Positions 12,017 through 23,375 of a DNA stretch of 64,000 nt are shown in pieces; within the stretch, counting starts at the first letter, position 1; each line of letters starts with the position of its first letter. The DNA comes from Buchnera aphidicola (Nipponaphis monzeni) (GTDB lineage: Bacteria > Pseudomonadota > Gammaproteobacteria > Enterobacterales > Enterobacteriaceae), in NCBI RefSeq assembly GCF_006741185.1, contig NZ_AP019379.1:496001-560000 (forward strand), in the 5' to 3' direction. Below the pieces are notes generated by a model that did no database searches, was not told the origin of the DNA, and saw only the letters and a list, made by a program, of their open reading frames with translations. A program made the position numbers and the translations under genes.

Positions 12017-13006
12017 TTACTCTTCTACAAGATTAATAGGAGGCCAATTTTTTATTTTAGTACCCAATGACAGATTGCGGCTAGCTAAAATGTCTTTGAT
12101 TTCTGTTAAAGACTTTTTACCTAAATTTGGAGTTCTTAGTAATTCTACTTCAGTTTTTTGAATTAAATCACCTATATAATGAATAGATTCTGCTTTCAAA
12201 CAATTAGCTGAACGTACTGTAAGTTCTAAATCATCCACTGGTCGTAACAATATAGGTTCAAATTCTGGTTTTTCTTCCTTAACTTCAGGGGTGCGTACGT
12301 CTTTTAAATCAACAAATGCTTCAAGTTGCTCTGATAAAATAGTAGCAGCTTGCCTAATAGATTCTTCTGGATCTATAGTACCATTAGTTTCTACATGTAT
12401 AATAAGTTTATCTAAGTCCGTTCGCTGTTCTACTCTAGCTGCCTCAACATTATAACTAATACGTTTTATAGGAGAGTACCAAGCGTCTACCATTAAAATC
12501 CCTATTTTATTTTCATCTTTAATTATACTTGTTCTAGACGCAGCGGAAACATATCCTCTTCCTCTTTGCACTTTAATTCTCATATTAATATTAGTATTGT
12601 CACATGTTATATTACAAATGAGATGATCTAAATGTAGAATATCAACATCTCCATCATGCATCAAATCTGCAGCAACTACAGGACCTTTAACTGATTTATT
12701 TAACGTTAAAATTGCTTCATTTTTTCCATGTATCCTTATTGCTAATCCTTTTAAATTTAATAAAATTTCTAAAATATCTTCTTGAATACCTTCTTTTGTA
12801 CTGTATTCATGTAATATTCCTTTAATTTCTACTTCTGTAACAGCACATCCTAAAATAGACGACAATAATATACGCCGAAGTGAATTTCCTAAAGTATGTC
12901 CAAATCCTCTCTCTAAAGGTTCTAACGTAACTATAGATTGAGTAGCACTAAGTTGTTTAATATTTACTAATCTTGGCTTTAAAAGATCTATTACAGCACC
13001 TTGCAT
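12017..13006 (-). CDS. rpoA: RNA polymerase alpha subunit
   Basis: The alpha subunit dimerises to nucleate RNA polymerase assembly. From the MQGAVIDLL start the protein has 329 residues, the exact E. coli length. The N-terminal assembly domain spans about 1-235 and the C-terminal DNA-binding domain about 250-325, with the UP-element residues in [11 protein letters not shown] intact. The open frame extends five codons upstream to 13021, but the inner ATG is chosen by alignment. The gene follows rpsD by 24 bases in the alpha operon. Confidence 0.98.
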   Translation of the reverse strand: MQGAVIDLLKPRLVNIKQLSATQSIVTLEPLERGFGHTLGNSLRRILLSSILGCAVTEVEIKGILHEYSTKEGIQEDILEILLNLKGLAIRIHGKNEAILTLNKSVKGPVVAADLMHDGDVDILHLDHLICNITCDNTNINMRIKVQRGRGYVSAASRTSIIKDENKIGILMVDAWYSPIKRISYNVEAARVEQRTDLDKLIIHVETNGTIDPEESIRQAATILSEQLEAFVDLKDVRTPEVKEEKPEFEPILLRPVDDLELTVRSANCLKAESIHYIGDLIQKTEVELLRTPNLGKKSLTEIKDILASRNLSLGTKIKNWPPINLVEE

Positions 13007-13030
13007 TTTTCCCTCTTTCAAACATTTATA

Positions 13031-13651
13031 TTACTTCGAGTATAACTCTACTATTAAGTGTTCATTAATTTCAGAAGGTAAATCTTCTCTATTTGGTGAA
13101 TGTTTAAAAATTCCTTTCATCGAAGGAATATCTACTTCTACCCATATTGGTTTTTCACGTTGCCCTGATAATTCTAAAGATGCTTTAATACGTGATTGTG
13201 TTTTAGCATGTTCATGAATAGAAATAACATCGTTAGCATAAACTTGATAAGAAGGTATATTCACAACATTGTTATTAACAATAATACATTTATGACTAAC
13301 TAATTGTCTAGATTCTAATCTAGTACTTCCAAAACCCATACGATATACTACATTGTCTAATCTATTTTCTAATAATTGTAACAAATTTTCTCCAGTATTT
13401 CCTTTATGGGCAGCTGCTTTTTTATAGTAATTCCTAAATTGACGCTCTAAAACAGAATATAATCTTTTTACTTTTTGTTTTTCTCTAAGTTGCAAAGCAT
13501 AATCTGATAATCGAAATTTCCTTAAACCATGCTGTCCCGGAGGATTAGAAATCTTACATTTTGAATCTATAGTTTGCAATCCTGATTTTAAAAATAAATC
13601 AGTACCTTCTCTACGACTAAGCTTCAATTTTGGTCCTAAATATTTCGCCAT
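13031..13651 (-). CDS. rpsD: 30S ribosomal protein S4
   Basis: S4 is a primary 16S-binding protein and, in E. coli, the translational repressor of the alpha operon. The protein has 206 residues, exactly the E. coli length. [19 protein letters not shown] opens it, and the S4 RNA-binding domain ([16 protein letters not shown]) is in the middle. It lies between rpsK and rpoA in the standard order. Confidence 0.98.
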   Translation of the reverse strand: MAKYLGPKLKLSRREGTDLFLKSGLQTIDSKCKISNPPGQHGLRKFRLSDYALQLREKQKVKRLYSVLERQFRNYYKKAAAHKGNTGENLLQLLENRLDNVVYRMGFGSTRLESRQLVSHKCIIVNNNVVNIPSYQVYANDVISIHEHAKTQSRIKASLELSGQREKPIWVEVDIPSMKGIFKHSPNREDLPSEINEHLIVELYSK

Positions 13652-13687
13652 TAATTTTTCCTTTTTTTATAATTTTAATATTTTAAA

Positions 13688-14080
13688 TTATACCCGTCTT
13701 TTTTTAGGAGGTCGGCATCCATTATGTGGAATTGGTGTAACATCAGTAATATTAGTAATTTTAAAACCGAAAGAATTTAAAGCTCTTATAGTAGACTCTC
13801 TACCTGGACCAGGTCCTTTAACCATAACTTCTAAATTTTTTATTCCATATCCTTTAACAGATTCAGCACATTTTTCTGCCGCTATTTGAGCTGCAAAAGG
13901 AGTAGATTTACGAGATCCTCTAAAACCTGATCCTCCAGAAGTAGCCCATCCTAACGTATTACCTTGACGATCCGTTATAGTAACAATAGTATTGTTAAAA
14001 GAAGCATGTACATGAGCTATACCATCTAAAATTTGTCTTTTAATATTTTTTTTTTTAGAACGAATATGTAATTTTCCCAT
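13688..14080 (-). CDS. rpsK: 30S ribosomal protein S11
   Basis: S11 lines the 30S platform near the mRNA exit. From the [11 protein letters not shown] start the protein has 130 residues, close to the E. coli 129, and ends with the conserved [14 protein letters not shown]. The frame can be extended six codons upstream to 14098, touching rpsM, but alignment favours the inner ATG. It is part of the alpha operon. Confidence 0.97.
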   Translation of the reverse strand: MGKLHIRSKKKNIKRQILDGIAHVHASFNNTIVTITDRQGNTLGWATSGGSGFRGSRKSTPFAAQIAAEKCAESVKGYGIKNLEVMVKGPGPGRESTIRALNSFGFKITNITDVTPIPHNGCRPPKKRRV

Positions 14081-14098
14081 AATTTTTAAAAATCCCAA

Positions 14099-14455
14099 TT
14101 ATTTTTTTATTGGTTTGCGTGGACCTTTACAAGTCCTAGCGTTAGTTTTAGTCCTCTGACCTCTTACCGGCAATTTTTTTCTATGCCTAATTCCTCTATA
14201 ACAGCCAAGGTCTATTAAACGTTTTATATGTAACGTTTTTTCCCTTCTTAAGTCACCTTCTACTATAAATTCAGAAATTTTGATTCTCAATAATTCTATT
14301 TGCTTTTTAGTTAATTGTTTAATTTTAATATTTTCACAAATTTTCAGAGATAAACAAATAAATTTAGCTCTCGATCTACCTATACCATATATAGAATTTA
14401 AAGCAATATATGCATACTTATCATCAGGAACATTAATACCTGCAATACGAATCAT
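14099..14455 (-). CDS. rpsM: 30S ribosomal protein S13
   Basis: S13 forms bridges to the large subunit in the 30S head. The protein has 118 residues, as in E. coli. [19 protein letters not shown] begins it and the basic tail [15 protein letters not shown] ends it. It is the first gene of the alpha operon, and a 133-base spacer containing a promoter-like pair separates it from rpmJ. Confidence 0.97.
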   Translation of the reverse strand: MIRIAGINVPDDKYAYIALNSIYGIGRSRAKFICLSLKICENIKIKQLTKKQIELLRIKISEFIVEGDLRREKTLHIKRLIDLGCYRGIRHRKKLPVRGQRTKTNARTCKGPRKPIKK

Positions 14456-14524
14456 TCAAATACACCTATTTGTAATAATACAATTATAATATCATTAATA
14501 AATACTAATGAAAACACTCCAAAA

Positions 14525-14554
14525 GTTATAGCATTAAAAAACTATTCCATACAA
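14525..14554 (-). promoter_or_regulatory. Possible alpha operon promoter
   Basis: On the minus strand TTGTAT (14549-14554) and TATAAC (14525-14530) are 18 bases apart, in the rpmJ-rpsM spacer. The -10 matches five of six consensus bases and the -35 three of six. The position equals that of the E. coli alpha operon start, but the high AT content makes chance matches common. Confidence 0.35.
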
Positions 14555-14588
14555 TCCTATTACTAATTAAAATAAATAAAACAGTAAA

Positions 14589-14705
14589 TTAACCCTGTCG
14601 TTGCTTATGCTTAGGATCCATACTGCATACTATTTTTATAACATTTTTTCTACGTACAACTTTACAAGATTTACACAATCTTTTTACGGAAGCCTTTACT
14701 TTCAT
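14589..14705 (-). CDS. rpmJ: 50S ribosomal protein L36
   Basis: A 38-residue zinc-ribbon protein that starts [19 protein letters not shown] and ends DPKHKQRQG. The metal-binding C, C, C and H residues are all present (CKSC near 11-14, C27, H33). It has the E. coli length and lies in the standard place between secY and rpsM. The ATG follows secY by 42 bases. Confidence 0.96.
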   Translation of the reverse strand: MKVKASVKRLCKSCKVVRRKNVIKIVCSMDPKHKQRQG

Positions 14706-14747
14706 TTTATGCTCTTTAAACTACCTTAGTTAATATTAATTAATAAA

Positions 14748-16079
14748 TTAGTCTTTTATAAAATTTAAATTAGATTTTTTTAACATACTTTTATATCTAT
14801 TAGACAACGCTAACGTTTGAAGATGATTAATAAAATCAATAATTACAACAACAACAATTAATAAAGACGTACCTCCAAAATAAAAAGATACTTTTAAAAA
14901 AGTTCTCATTAATTCCGGAATTAAACAAATAAAAACTATGTAAACAGAACCTATTAATGTTAATCTCATTATTATTTTACTAACATACCTTGAAGTTTGT
15001 TCTCCAGGTCTGATACCTGGAATAAAAGCACCTGATTTTTTTAAATTGTCAGACGTTTCTCTAACATTAAATACTAAACCTGTGTAAATAAAACAAAACA
15101 GAAAAATAGAAATACTGTATACTAATAAATATATACAAGAATTAGGTCGAAAATATTCTGAAATAATTAATGCAAAACTCCAATGTTTTCCTATCCCAAA
15201 CCAAGTTAACATAGTTGCTGGAAACAATACAACACTAGAAGCAAATATAGCAGGAATTACACCAGCAATATTTACTTTTAATGGCAAATGAGTATTTTGT
15301 ACTGCATATAATTTACGACCTTTTTGTTGCTTACCATAATGAATAGTAATTTTACGTTGACTTTTTTCAACAAAAACAACTAGATATGTAATTACAAATA
15401 TTAATAATATTACTATCATAAAAAATAAAAAACTTAAACAACTCTGATTTAATTGATTTATTGTGTATAAAATAGAACTTGGAATACTAGAAATAATGCC
15501 AGTAAATATAATCAAAGAAATACCATTTCCAACACCATAGTCTGTTATTAATTCCCCCAACCACATTAAAAATATAGTACCAGTAACTAAACTAAACATA
15601 GCTGTCAGATAAAAATAACAATTTTTTTCTATAACTAAATGATTTATTCCAGGTATATTAGGTAATCCAACTACAAATCCTATAGATTGAATAGTTGCTA
15701 ATAGTAATGTTAAATATCTAATATACCGATTTAATTTACGTTGTCCTGAATCACCTTCTTTTTTAATATCCGAAAAGTAAGGTACTATTAATGTTAATAA
15801 TTGCACAATGATAGATGAAGATATATAAGGCATAATTCCTAAAGAAAATATAGAAGCCCGGTTTAATGCTCCACCTGAAAACATATTTAACATTTCAAGT
15901 ATAGTGCCATTATTTCTATGAAAAAATTTAGAAAGCACTGTAGTATCTATACCAGGAATAGGTATACATGATCCTATCCTAAAAATTAAAATTGAAAATA
16001 CTACAAAAAAAATTTTTTTTTGAATAATATTAAATTCTATATTCAATTTTTTAAAACCAAATCCTATTGTCTTAACCAT
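14748..16079 (-). CDS. secY: SecY, core channel of the Sec translocon
   Basis: This inner-membrane protein forms the protein-conducting pore of SecYEG. The 443 residues equal the E. coli length. Ten hydrophobic segments are visible. The plug and first periplasmic region (GGALNRASIFSLGIMPYISSSI) lie near 70-90, and the cytosolic loops that bind the ribosome and SecA (GKQQKGRKLYAVQ, and PGIRPGEQT) are conserved. It sits between rplO and rpmJ, at the end of the spc operon. Confidence 0.97.
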   Translation of the reverse strand: MVKTIGFGFKKLNIEFNIIQKKIFFVVFSILIFRIGSCIPIPGIDTTVLSKFFHRNNGTILEMLNMFSGGALNRASIFSLGIMPYISSSIIVQLLTLIVPYFSDIKKEGDSGQRKLNRYIRYLTLLLATIQSIGFVVGLPNIPGINHLVIEKNCYFYLTAMFSLVTGTIFLMWLGELITDYGVGNGISLIIFTGIISSIPSSILYTINQLNQSCLSFLFFMIVILLIFVITYLVVFVEKSQRKITIHYGKQQKGRKLYAVQNTHLPLKVNIAGVIPAIFASSVVLFPATMLTWFGIGKHWSFALIISEYFRPNSCIYLLVYSISIFLFCFIYTGLVFNVRETSDNLKKSGAFIPGIRPGEQTSRYVSKIIMRLTLIGSVYIVFICLIPELMRTFLKVSFYFGGTSLLIVVVVIIDFINHLQTLALSNRYKSMLKKSNLNFIKD

Positions 16080-16088
16080 AATTATAAT

Positions 16089-16523
16089 TTATTCCTCAAT
16101 AGTACCACCTGCAATTTTTATTGCTCTATATGAATTTTTTGTTAACTTTAATCCTTGTATAGTTACAATTCGATTTATATTTTTGTCAAAAATTATTTTT
16201 ACTTTTTTAGCTCTTTTAGGAACTAAATTTTTTAATTTTAAAGAACTCAAATTTACTATATTATCAGACAACGATAAAATTTTTGATAATTTAATTTCAA
16301 ATGTTTCATCTTTACGATAAGGATGAAAACCAAACTTAGGTAATCTACGATGCAAAGGCATCTGACCTCCTTCGAAACCACGATGTATAACACATCCAGA
16401 CCTAGACTTTTGACCTTTATGCCCTCTACCAGAAGTTTTTCCAAAACCAGAACCTATACCTCTTCCTAATCTCTTAAATTTTTTGATAGCTCCTTTATTA
16501 GGACGAATATTATTTAATAACAT
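16089..16523 (-). CDS. rplO: 50S ribosomal protein L15
   Basis: L15 binds 23S rRNA late in assembly. The protein has 144 residues, as in E. coli. The glycine-rich [20 protein letters not shown] region and the [18 protein letters not shown] segment are diagnostic. The start codon overlaps the rpmD stop by one base, which suggests translational coupling. Confidence 0.97.
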   Translation of the reverse strand: MLLNNIRPNKGAIKKFKRLGRGIGSGFGKTSGRGHKGQKSRSGCVIHRGFEGGQMPLHRRLPKFGFHPYRKDETFEIKLSKILSLSDNIVNLSSLKLKNLVPKRAKKVKIIFDKNINRIVTIQGLKLTKNSYRAIKIAGGTIEE

Positions 16524-16711
16524 TATTGTGCCTTATTAACCTTTAACATATATGAAATATGATTTATCATACCTCTGTTAGCAATATTATCTTTTTTAAG
16601 AATTGTATGTCCTATTTTACGCAAACCAAGTGTACTTAAAATTAATTTATGTTTAGGTAAAATACCTATAGAACTTTTAATTTGAGTAATGTGAACATAT
16701 TTTTTATCCAT
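16523..16711 (-). CDS. rpmD: 50S ribosomal protein L30
   Basis: A 62-residue protein (E. coli 59) with the conserved [16 protein letters not shown] start and a single ferredoxin-like fold length. It overlaps rpsE upstream by 8 bases and rplO downstream by one. It belongs to the spc operon. Confidence 0.96.
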   Translation of the reverse strand: MDKKYVHITQIKSSIGILPKHKLILSTLGLRKIGHTILKKDNIANRGMINHISYMLKVNKAQ

Positions 16712-17222
16712 TATTCATATTTCCAATAATATCACGAATATTTTTATTTCTTTTTTTTGCTATATTTTTAGGAGACCTCATACTTTTTAATCCATTTATA
16801 GTGGCTCTAACTACATTAATAGGATTCGTAGAGCCATAAGTTTTAGCTAATACATTATAAATTCCAGCAACTTCTAAAACAGAACGCATTGCCCCTCCTG
16901 CAATAATACCTGTACCTTCAAAAGCCGGCTTCATAAAAATAGACGATCCAGTATGTGTTCCTTTTAAAGAATGCTGTAAAGTTTTATTATTTAATACAAT
17001 ATGAATCATGTTACGACGAGCTTTTTCCATAGCTTTCTGAATAGCTGATGGAACTTCTCGCGCTTTACCGTATCCAAAACCAACTTTCCCTTTTCCATTA
17101 CCTACAACTGTAAGAGCTGTAAAAGAGAATATTCTTCCCCCTTTAACAGTTTTAGAAACACGATTTACAGATATTAATTTTTCTTTTAACTCAACTGTTA
17201 TATTTTTATCAAAATACGCCAT
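16704..17222 (-). CDS. rpsE: 30S ribosomal protein S5
   Basis: S5 helps form the mRNA entry site and is tied to decoding accuracy. The protein has 172 residues (E. coli 167). The double-stranded RNA-binding-like N-terminal domain carries [21 protein letters not shown], and the C-terminal domain carries [13 protein letters not shown]. It is in the spc operon, 19 bases after rplR. Confidence 0.97.
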   Translation of the reverse strand: MAYFDKNITVELKEKLISVNRVSKTVKGGRIFSFTALTVVGNGKGKVGFGYGKAREVPSAIQKAMEKARRNMIHIVLNNKTLQHSLKGTHTGSSIFMKPAFEGTGIIAGGAMRSVLEVAGIYNVLAKTYGSTNPINVVRATINGLKSMRSPKNIAKKRNKNIRDIIGNMNNG

Positions 17223-17241
17223 ATTATTATTTTTTTATGCC

Positions 17242-17607
17242 TCAAAAAATTAATCCAAATTTACGAGCAGCATTAGCTAACTCTAATACACGCCCATGAT
17301 ATTTAAATCCAGAACGATCAAAAGATATTTTGCTAACACCTTTTTTTACAGCTCTTTTTGCAATAAATTCTCCTACTACACCAGCTGCTATCTTATTACC
17401 AGTATATTTCACTTTAGTTGATATAACTTTTTCTAAAGTTGAAGCAACAGCTATAATTTTAAGAGAATCAGGAGATACTATTTGAGCATACATATGTCGA
17501 GATGTTTTATGAATAACTAACCGAATAGCATTTAATCTATATAAATGACGTCTAATACGTAAAGCTCTACGTAATCGAGAAGATTTTTTATTATTTTTTA
17601 CAAACAT
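17242..17607 (-). CDS. rplR: 50S ribosomal protein L18
   Basis: L18 binds 5S rRNA and links it to the large subunit with L5. The protein has 121 residues (E. coli 117). The central [14 protein letters not shown] and the C-terminal [12 protein letters not shown] motif are conserved. It starts two bases after the rplF stop. Confidence 0.97.
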   Translation of the reverse strand: MFVKNNKKSSRLRRALRIRRHLYRLNAIRLVIHKTSRHMYAQIVSPDSLKIIAVASTLEKVISTKVKYTGNKIAAGVVGEFIAKRAVKKGVSKISFDRSGFKYHGRVLELANAARKFGLIF

Positions 17608-17609
17608 AA

Positions 17610-18146
17610 TTATTTTTTCTTAGCCTCTTTTATACGTATAAATTCATGTTCATATCTAATTCCTTTTCCTTTATACGGTTCCGGTTTACGATATGACCTT
17701 ATGTCTGCAGCAACTTGTCCTAATAACTGCTTATTAGCACCTTTTAATACTAGCTCTGTTTGAGTCAATACTTCTGCAAAAATACCAATAGGTAATTTAT
17801 ATATAATCGGATGAGAAAATCCTAAAGACATATTCAATATATTATTACAATCTAATGTTATACGATAACCCACTCCAGAAAAAATTAGCTTTTTAGAAAA
17901 ACCTACTGTCACCCCAGTAATCATAGATTGTATTAATGATCGAGCAGTCCCAGCTTGCATCCAAGAACTAATGTATTGAGATCGGCCTTTAAATGTTAAT
18001 ATATTATTTAAATAATTAATTTTTACGTAATCATTAACAATATAACTTAATTCTCCGTTAATACCTTTAATAATAATTTTTTGATTGCACAAAATAACTT
18101 GAACATTAATAGGAACAATAATCACACGTTTAGCTATTCTAGACAT
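17610..18146 (-). CDS. rplF: 50S ribosomal protein L6
   Basis: L6 lies near the factor-binding centre of the large subunit. The 178 residues contain two tandem L6 folds. The C-terminal signature [14 protein letters not shown] with the following basic tail is intact. It follows rpsH by 16 bases in the spc operon. Confidence 0.97.
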   Translation of the reverse strand: MSRIAKRVIIVPINVQVILCNQKIIIKGINGELSYIVNDYVKINYLNNILTFKGRSQYISSWMQAGTARSLIQSMITGVTVGFSKKLIFSGVGYRITLDCNNILNMSLGFSHPIIYKLPIGIFAEVLTQTELVLKGANKQLLGQVAADIRSYRKPEPYKGKGIRYEHEFIRIKEAKKK

Positions 18147-18162
18147 TTATCCCTACCTTAGG

Positions 18163-18555
18163 CTAAGATACATAACAAATAACTTCTCCACCAATACATA
18201 ATTTACGAGCATGATGATCGGTAATAACTCCCTTAGAAGTAGAAAGTATAGCAACACCCATACCTGCCATAACTTTAGGCAAATTATTTCTTTTCTTATA
18301 CACTCTTAAACTAGGGCGGCTAATTCTTTTAATATTTTCTATAACTGGTTTCCCAGAAAAATATTTTAAATACAATATTAATTGTAGTTTTAACTTACCA
18401 CATATTTTATAATTTAAAATATACCCTTCTTCTTTTAAGACACGACTAATAGCTATTTTAAACCTAGAAGAAGGCATAGTTACCATAATTTTATTAGAAA
18501 TTTGACTATTTCTAATACGAGTTAACATATCACTAATAGGGTCTTGCATACTCAT
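18163..18555 (-). CDS. rpsH: 30S ribosomal protein S8
   Basis: S8 is a primary 16S-binding protein and the translational repressor of the spc operon in E. coli. From [16 protein letters not shown] the protein has 130 residues, the E. coli length. The C-terminal [15 protein letters not shown] is conserved. The frame is open ten codons further upstream, but alignment fixes the inner ATG. Confidence 0.97.
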   Translation of the reverse strand: MSMQDPISDMLTRIRNSQISNKIMVTMPSSRFKIAISRVLKEEGYILNYKICGKLKLQLILYLKYFSGKPVIENIKRISRPSLRVYKKRNNLPKVMAGMGVAILSTSKGVITDHHARKLCIGGEVICYVS

Positions 18556-18610
18556 GTTTAAAACCTCAATAAAACAATTATACATTTATTATTGTCAATA
18601 ATTAATTATG

Positions 18611-18916
18611 TTACCAACTTGATTTTTTTAATCCAGGTATTTCACCTCTCATAGCTGACTCCCTTAACTTCATCCTACTTAATCCAAATTTTCTTAAAAA
18701 AGCATGAGGACGACCTGTCTGTAAACATCTATTTCTTTGACGAGAAGGACTTGAATCGCGAGGAAAAGTTTGCAACTTTAAAACCGCTTCCCATCTTTGT
18801 TTTTCTGAACTTTTCATATCAGATATAATTAATTTTAAATTCTTCCGTTTTTCAGAAAATTTTTTAACTAAAATGTTACGCTTTAATTCTCTAGCCTTGA
18901 TAGATTCTTTTGCCAT
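18611..18916 (-). CDS. rpsN: 30S ribosomal protein S14
   Basis: S14 sits in the 30S head. From [13 protein letters not shown] the protein has 101 residues, as in E. coli. It is the zinc-free form: the [12 protein letters not shown]...[14 protein letters not shown] region lacks the four-cysteine cluster. The ATG lies four bases after the rplE stop; an upstream extension of 16 codons would overlap rplE and is rejected. Confidence 0.97.
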   Translation of the reverse strand: MAKESIKARELKRNILVKKFSEKRKNLKLIISDMKSSEKQRWEAVLKLQTFPRDSSPSRQRNRCLQTGRPHAFLRKFGLSRMKLRESAMRGEIPGLKKSSW

Positions 18917-18920
18917 TGTA

Positions 18921-19472
18921 CTATCCTCGTGTATTTTTACGAAAAGGAAAATTAAAAGCTGCAAGTAACGCTAAAGCCTCTTTATCAGAATTTGCAGTAG
19001 TTGTGATTGTTATATCTAAACCACGAATACGATCCACCGTATCATAATTTATCTCTGGAAAAATAATTTGTTCACGTACGCCAATACTATAATTTCCAAA
19101 TCCATCAAAAGATTTTTTAGAAAAACCCCTAAAATCTCGTATTCTAGGGATCACAATAACAATTAATTTCTTTAAAAAATCCCATTTTCTTCTTCCTCTT
19201 AAAGTAACTTTACAACCTATAGGATAATTTTTCCTAATTTTAAAACTAGCAATAGATTTTTTAACTTTAGTCACATATGGTTTTTGACCAGAAATTAATG
19301 TTAAATCTGAAACTGCATGTTGTAAACTTTTTTTATCACTAACGGCAGCACCTACACCCATATTTAAAGTAATTTTATTAAAATTAGGTACTTGCATTAC
19401 AGAAGTATAATTAAATTTTTTTTTCAATTGATTAATCACTGTACTGTTATAGTAATCATATAAATTAATCAT
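18921..19472 (-). CDS. rplE: 50S ribosomal protein L5
   Basis: L5 binds 5S rRNA and contacts the P-site tRNA. The protein has 183 residues (E. coli 179), the extra ones being a short C-terminal tail. [15 protein letters not shown] and [19 protein letters not shown] are diagnostic. It follows rplX by 34 bases. Confidence 0.97.
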   Translation of the reverse strand: MINLYDYYNSTVINQLKKKFNYTSVMQVPNFNKITLNMGVGAAVSDKKSLQHAVSDLTLISGQKPYVTKVKKSIASFKIRKNYPIGCKVTLRGRRKWDFLKKLIVIVIPRIRDFRGFSKKSFDGFGNYSIGVREQIIFPEINYDTVDRIRGLDITITTTANSDKEALALLAAFNFPFRKNTRG

Positions 19473-19506
19473 TATAATTAATATATCCTCGTTTAATAAT
19501 ACTATA

Positions 19507-19818
19507 TTATACTACTTGATTATTAGATTTATAAAACCTAACCTTTTTCCCATCTAAAAAATTAAACTTTATTCGATCAGGTTTATTAGTTTTTTTATTT
19601 AATATTTTTACATTAGATACATGTATTGGTAATTCTTTTGTTATAATTCCTCCAGGTTGATTTTTATCTGGTATAGATTTCTGATGTTTTTTTACCACAT
19701 TAATATTTTTTACTATGATTTTATCTACAGATACAACGTTTTGTACAATACCTATCTCTCCTTTATATTTCCCTGTGATAACTACAACTGAATCATTTTT
19801 TCGTATTTTACGAGCCAT
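19507..19818 (-). CDS. rplX: 50S ribosomal protein L24
   Basis: L24 starts large-subunit assembly. The 103-residue protein has the KOW motif ([15 protein letters not shown]) near residues 9-23 and the conserved [16 protein letters not shown] loop. It lies between rplN and rplE in the spc operon. Confidence 0.97.
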   Translation of the reverse strand: MARKIRKNDSVVVITGKYKGEIGIVQNVVSVDKIIVKNINVVKKHQKSIPDKNQPGGIITKELPIHVSNVKILNKKTNKPDRIKFNFLDGKKVRFYKSNNQVV

Positions 19819-19831
19819 AATATTTTCCTCG

Positions 19832-20200
19832 TTAAAGTACTTCTGGTGCTAAAGAAATAATTTTCATAAATTTATCTGTTCTAAGTTCTCGAGTTACTGG
19901 ACCAAAAATTCGACTACCTACAGGAATTCCATTATTATTAATAATAACGCAAGAATTAGTATCAAACCTAATTAACGAACCATCACTACGACGAACTCCT
20001 TTTTTAGTGCGAACTATTACTGCTTTTAAAACATCACCTTTTTTAACTTTACTTCTAGGTATAGCTTCTTTAACAGTAATTTTAATAACATCTCCAATTC
20101 TTGCATAACGCCGCTTTGATCCTCCTAAAACTTTAATGCACATGGCTAAGCGTGCACCAGAATTGTCAGCTACATGTAAAATTGTTTGTTCTTGAATCAT
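19832..20200 (-). CDS. rplN: 50S ribosomal protein L14
   Basis: L14 forms bridge B8 with the small subunit. The 122 residues (E. coli 123) open with [17 protein letters not shown] and contain [17 protein letters not shown]. In E. coli this is the first gene of the spc operon. Only 36 bases separate it from rpsQ, so read-through from the S10 operon is likely. Confidence 0.97.
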   Translation of the reverse strand: MIQEQTILHVADNSGARLAMCIKVLGGSKRRYARIGDVIKITVKEAIPRSKVKKGDVLKAVIVRTKKGVRRSDGSLIRFDTNSCVIINNNGIPVGSRIFGPVTRELRTDKFMKIISLAPEVL

Positions 20201-20236
20201 ATAATTGTTACCTCATTCAAAAATAAAAAAATATTA

Positions 20237-20497
20237 TTATAATAATTCTAAATTTTTTTTAACAATTTTTAATAATATCCACGATTTAGTCTTAGAAATT
20301 GGTTTACATTCTGATATTTCTACGATATCTCCTATGTTACATTTATTATCTTGATCATGAACATGTAATTTAGTTGTACGTTTAACAAACTTACCATAAA
20401 ATTTATGTTTAACTAATCTTTCTACACATACTACCGCTGACTTGTCCATTTTGTTACTACTGACGCAACCCTTTAATATTTTAATTTTTTTTAACAT
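20237..20497 (-). CDS. rpsQ: 30S ribosomal protein S17
   Basis: An OB-fold primary 16S-binding protein of 86 residues (E. coli 84). [28 protein letters not shown] is the family core. Its start codon lies inside the end of rpmC (7-base overlap), a sign of translational coupling. Last gene of the S10 operon. Confidence 0.96.
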   Translation of the reverse strand: MLKKIKILKGCVSSNKMDKSAVVCVERLVKHKFYGKFVKRTTKLHVHDQDNKCNIGDIVEISECKPISKTKSWILLKIVKKNLELL

Positions 20498-20691
20498 TTT
20501 TTTAAAATCTCACTTTCTTTTAATATTGTTTTAATCCTTGCAATATTTTTTCTTACCAAATTTAATAAATGGGATTGATTAAGTTTTCCAGAAACTTTTT
20601 TAATGCGAAGATTAAACTGTTCCTTTAATAATCCTAATAATTCAATTTTAAGTTGTTGATTTTTCTTTTTTCTTAAATAATTTAATTTCAT
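20491..20691 (-). CDS. rpmC: 50S ribosomal protein L29
   Basis: A 66-residue two-helix protein (E. coli 63) near the polypeptide exit. [24 protein letters not shown] and [13 protein letters not shown] carry the family pattern. It lies 12 bases after rplP and overlaps rpsQ. Confidence 0.95.
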   Translation of the reverse strand: MKLNYLRKKKNQQLKIELLGLLKEQFNLRIKKVSGKLNQSHLLNLVRKNIARIKTILKESEILKKC

Positions 20692-20703
20692 TAATAATCC
20701 TTT

Positions 20704-21117
20704 TTATCTAATACTGTTTTTTGTAACAAAAATAGTTTTTATAGGAAGCTTTGATGATGCTAGTTTAAAAGCAAATTTAGATTCTTGTTCTGAAATACCA
20801 TCAATTTCAAATAACATTTTTCCAGGTTGTATTAAAGCTACCCAATATTCAACATTTCCTTTACCTTTACCCATACGTACTTCTAGAGGTTTTTGTGTAA
20901 TTGGTTTATCTGGAAAAATTCGTATCCACATTTTTCCCTGTCGTTTTACTGCCCGAGTAATCGTTCTTCTCGCTGATTCAATTTGACGAGCTGTTAATCT
21001 ACCTCTATTAATAGCCCTTAGTCCAAAAGACCCAAAAACAATATGACTATCGATAGAAAGACCTCTATTACGACCTTTATGCATTTTACGAAATTTTGTA
21101 CGTTTCGGCTGTAACAT
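20704..21117 (-). CDS. rplP: 50S ribosomal protein L16
   Basis: L16 is needed for A-site tRNA positioning. The protein has 137 residues (E. coli 136). [19 protein letters not shown] opens it and [14 protein letters not shown] is conserved. It starts 6 bases after the rpsC stop. Confidence 0.97.
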   Translation of the reverse strand: MLQPKRTKFRKMHKGRNRGLSIDSHIVFGSFGLRAINRGRLTARQIESARRTITRAVKRQGKMWIRIFPDKPITQKPLEVRMGKGKGNVEYWVALIQPGKMLFEIDGISEQESKFAFKLASSKLPIKTIFVTKNSIR

Positions 21118-21123
21118 TAATGG

Positions 21124-21834
21124 TTATTCCTTATATTTTCGCATTCTTCGATATTGTTTTTTTGCATGTACTACTTTCTTTTCTAACGTTATTATCGATT
21201 TCATACCTCCTAATATTTCTCCTTTAAAAATCCAAACTTTAACTCCTATAATTCCATAAGTAGTTTTTGCTTCTGAAACATTATATTCAATATTAGCTCT
21301 TAATGTATGTAATGGAACTCTTCCTTCACGATACCATTCTTTACGTGCTATTTCAGCACCTCCTAAACGACCACTAACTTCTACTTTAATACCTTTAGCT
21401 CCTTGACGCATAGAATTTTGTACAGCTCTTTTCATAGCTCTACGAAACATTACTCTTCTTTCTAGTTGAGAACTAATATTATTAGCTACTAATTTAGCAT
21501 CTAATTCTGGCTTTTTTACTTCAGAAATATTAACTTGAGTAGGAACTCCAGTAATCTTAAAAATAGACATTCGCAATTTTTCTACATCTTCCCCTTTTTT
21601 ACCAATAACTATTCCAGGGCGAGCAGTATAAATAGTTACCTTAATGCTCTTAGCTGGTCTTTCAATTAATATTTTAGATACTGAAGCCTTTAACAATTTT
21701 TTCATTAAAAACTTACGAACTTGAAAATCACTAAATAAATTACTAGCAAAATCTTTTTTATTAGCAAACCATATAGAATTCCAATTTTTAACAATACCTA
21801 AACGCATGCCGTTAGGATGAACTTTTTGACCCAT
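21124..21834 (-). CDS. rpsC: 30S ribosomal protein S3
   Basis: S3 forms part of the mRNA entry channel. From [18 protein letters not shown] the protein has 236 residues (E. coli 233). The KH domain contains [14 protein letters not shown] near 50-65. The frame is open 12 codons further upstream, but that would overlap rplV and add residues with no counterpart, so the inner ATG is chosen. Confidence 0.97.
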   Translation of the reverse strand: MGQKVHPNGMRLGIVKNWNSIWFANKKDFASNLFSDFQVRKFLMKKLLKASVSKILIERPAKSIKVTIYTARPGIVIGKKGEDVEKLRMSIFKITGVPTQVNISEVKKPELDAKLVANNISSQLERRVMFRRAMKRAVQNSMRQGAKGIKVEVSGRLGGAEIARKEWYREGRVPLHTLRANIEYNVSEAKTTYGIIGVKVWIFKGEILGGMKSIITLEKKVVHAKKQYRRMRKYKE

Positions 21835-21853
21835 ATTAAGTAATCTCCAAATT

Positions 21854-22186
21854 TTAAGAATCAGAAACAATAACAGTAATATGACTACTTCTTTTTAAAA
21901 TACGATCCGCACGTCCTTTAGCTCTTGGCATTGTTCTTTTCATACTTGGACCTTCATCTACAAAAATCTTAGTAATTTTTAAAGTACTTAAATCCATATT
22001 TTTATTATGCTCAGCATTTGAAATAGCAGAATCTAACACTTTTTTTATTAACATAGATGCTTTTTTATTACTAAAATTTAAAATATCTTGAGCAACGGAT
22101 ATTTTTTTACCTCTAATTAAATTAGCTACTAATCGAACTTTTTGAGCAGAAGAACGTGCTTTTTTATATTGAGCAAAAGATTCCAT
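21854..22186 (-). CDS. rplV: 50S ribosomal protein L22
   Basis: L22 lines the exit tunnel and is the docking site for peptide deformylase in E. coli. The 110 residues match the E. coli length. The tunnel loop with [19 protein letters not shown] is conserved. This matters because Def here lacks the helix that docks on L22. Confidence 0.97.
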   Translation of the reverse strand: MESFAQYKKARSSAQKVRLVANLIRGKKISVAQDILNFSNKKASMLIKKVLDSAISNAEHNKNMDLSTLKITKIFVDEGPSMKRTMPRAKGRADRILKRSSHITVIVSDS

Positions 22187-22240
22187 TTATAACCACCTGT
22201 TATAATTCAAAATTTACTATATATTTTAATTAATTAAAGA

Positions 22241-22519
22241 CTAACGTTGCTTAATTTTTTTATCAGTAGAATGACCTCTATATGTCCTAGTAATAGCAAA
22301 TTCTCCTAATTTATGACCTACCATTTCTTCAGTAATAAATATAGGTATATGTTGACGACCATTATGAACAGATATTGTTATACCTATCATATTAGGAAAA
22401 ATAGTTGAACGTCTAGACCAAGTTTTTAAAGGTTTCTTACTTTTTAATTTTATTGTTTTTTTCACTTTGTTTAACAAACTTAAATCTATAAAAGGTCCTT
22501 TTTTAAGAGAACGTGGCAT
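22241..22519 (-). CDS. rpsS: 30S ribosomal protein S19
   Basis: A 92-residue protein (as E. coli) that opens [16 protein letters not shown] and carries the [24 protein letters not shown] core. It lies in the S10 operon between rplB and rplV. Confidence 0.97.
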   Translation of the reverse strand: MPRSLKKGPFIDLSLLNKVKKTIKLKSKKPLKTWSRRSTIFPNMIGITISVHNGRQHIPIFITEEMVGHKLGEFAITRTYRGHSTDKKIKQR

Positions 22520-22539
22520 AAATGATCCTCTTTTAATAA

Positions 22540-23361
22540 TTATTTAGTACGTTGACGTATAATAAACTTACTTGTTCTTTTATTTTTTCTAGTTTTTTTA
22601 CCTTTGGTTTGTACCCCCCAAGGAGTTACAGGGTGTTTTCCAAAATTTCTTCCCTCCCCGCCTCCATGAGGATGATCGACAGGATTCATAGCTGTCCCTC
22701 TAACAGTAGGTCTGATACCTATCCATCGAGCAGCACCTGCTTTTCCTAAAACTTTTAACATATATTCAGAATTCCCTACTTCTCCTATAGTAGCCCTACA
22801 ATTTGATAATACTCTTCGAGTTTCTCCTGAACGTAATCTAAGCGTTACGTAACTATTATCTTTTGCTAAAAGATGCGCGTAACTTCCAGCTGAACGAGCA
22901 AGTTGTCCACCTTTTCCTGGTTTCATTTCAACGTTATGAATAATAGTTCCTATAGGTATATTATTCATAGGCATAGCATTACCTATTTTTATTTCTGATT
23001 TAACTCCTGAAGATAAGTTATCTCCTACATTTATCCCTTTAGGAGCTAAAATATAGTTTCTCAAACCATCTTTATACAAAATTAAAACTATATTAGCTGA
23101 TCGATTAGGATCATATTCTATTTTTTCTACCACAGCAGGTATATCATCTTTAATTCTCCTAAAGTCAATTACTCTATAAAATCTTTTATGTCCTCCTCCA
23201 ATATGTCGAGTAGTTATACGTCCTTGATTATTTCTTCCTCCAGTCTTTTTATTCTTTTGTAATAAAGTTCCAAATGATTTACCTTTATATAACATAGAAT
23301 TCACAACTTTTACTACATGACGTCTACCAGGAGATGTTGGTTTACATTTTATTACAGCCAT
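22540..23361 (-). CDS. rplB: 50S ribosomal protein L2
   Basis: L2 is one of the most conserved 23S-binding proteins and supports peptidyl transfer. The 273 residues match E. coli. The C-terminal [20 protein letters not shown] motif with the key histidine near 229 is intact. It follows rplW by 14 bases. Confidence 0.98.
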   Translation of the reverse strand: MAVIKCKPTSPGRRHVVKVVNSMLYKGKSFGTLLQKNKKTGGRNNQGRITTRHIGGGHKRFYRVIDFRRIKDDIPAVVEKIEYDPNRSANIVLILYKDGLRNYILAPKGINVGDNLSSGVKSEIKIGNAMPMNNIPIGTIIHNVEMKPGKGGQLARSAGSYAHLLAKDNSYVTLRLRSGETRRVLSNCRATIGEVGNSEYMLKVLGKAGAARWIGIRPTVRGTAMNPVDHPHGGGEGRNFGKHPVTPWGVQTKGKKTRKNKRTSKFIIRQRTK

Positions 23362-23375
23362 TGTTGATCCTTATA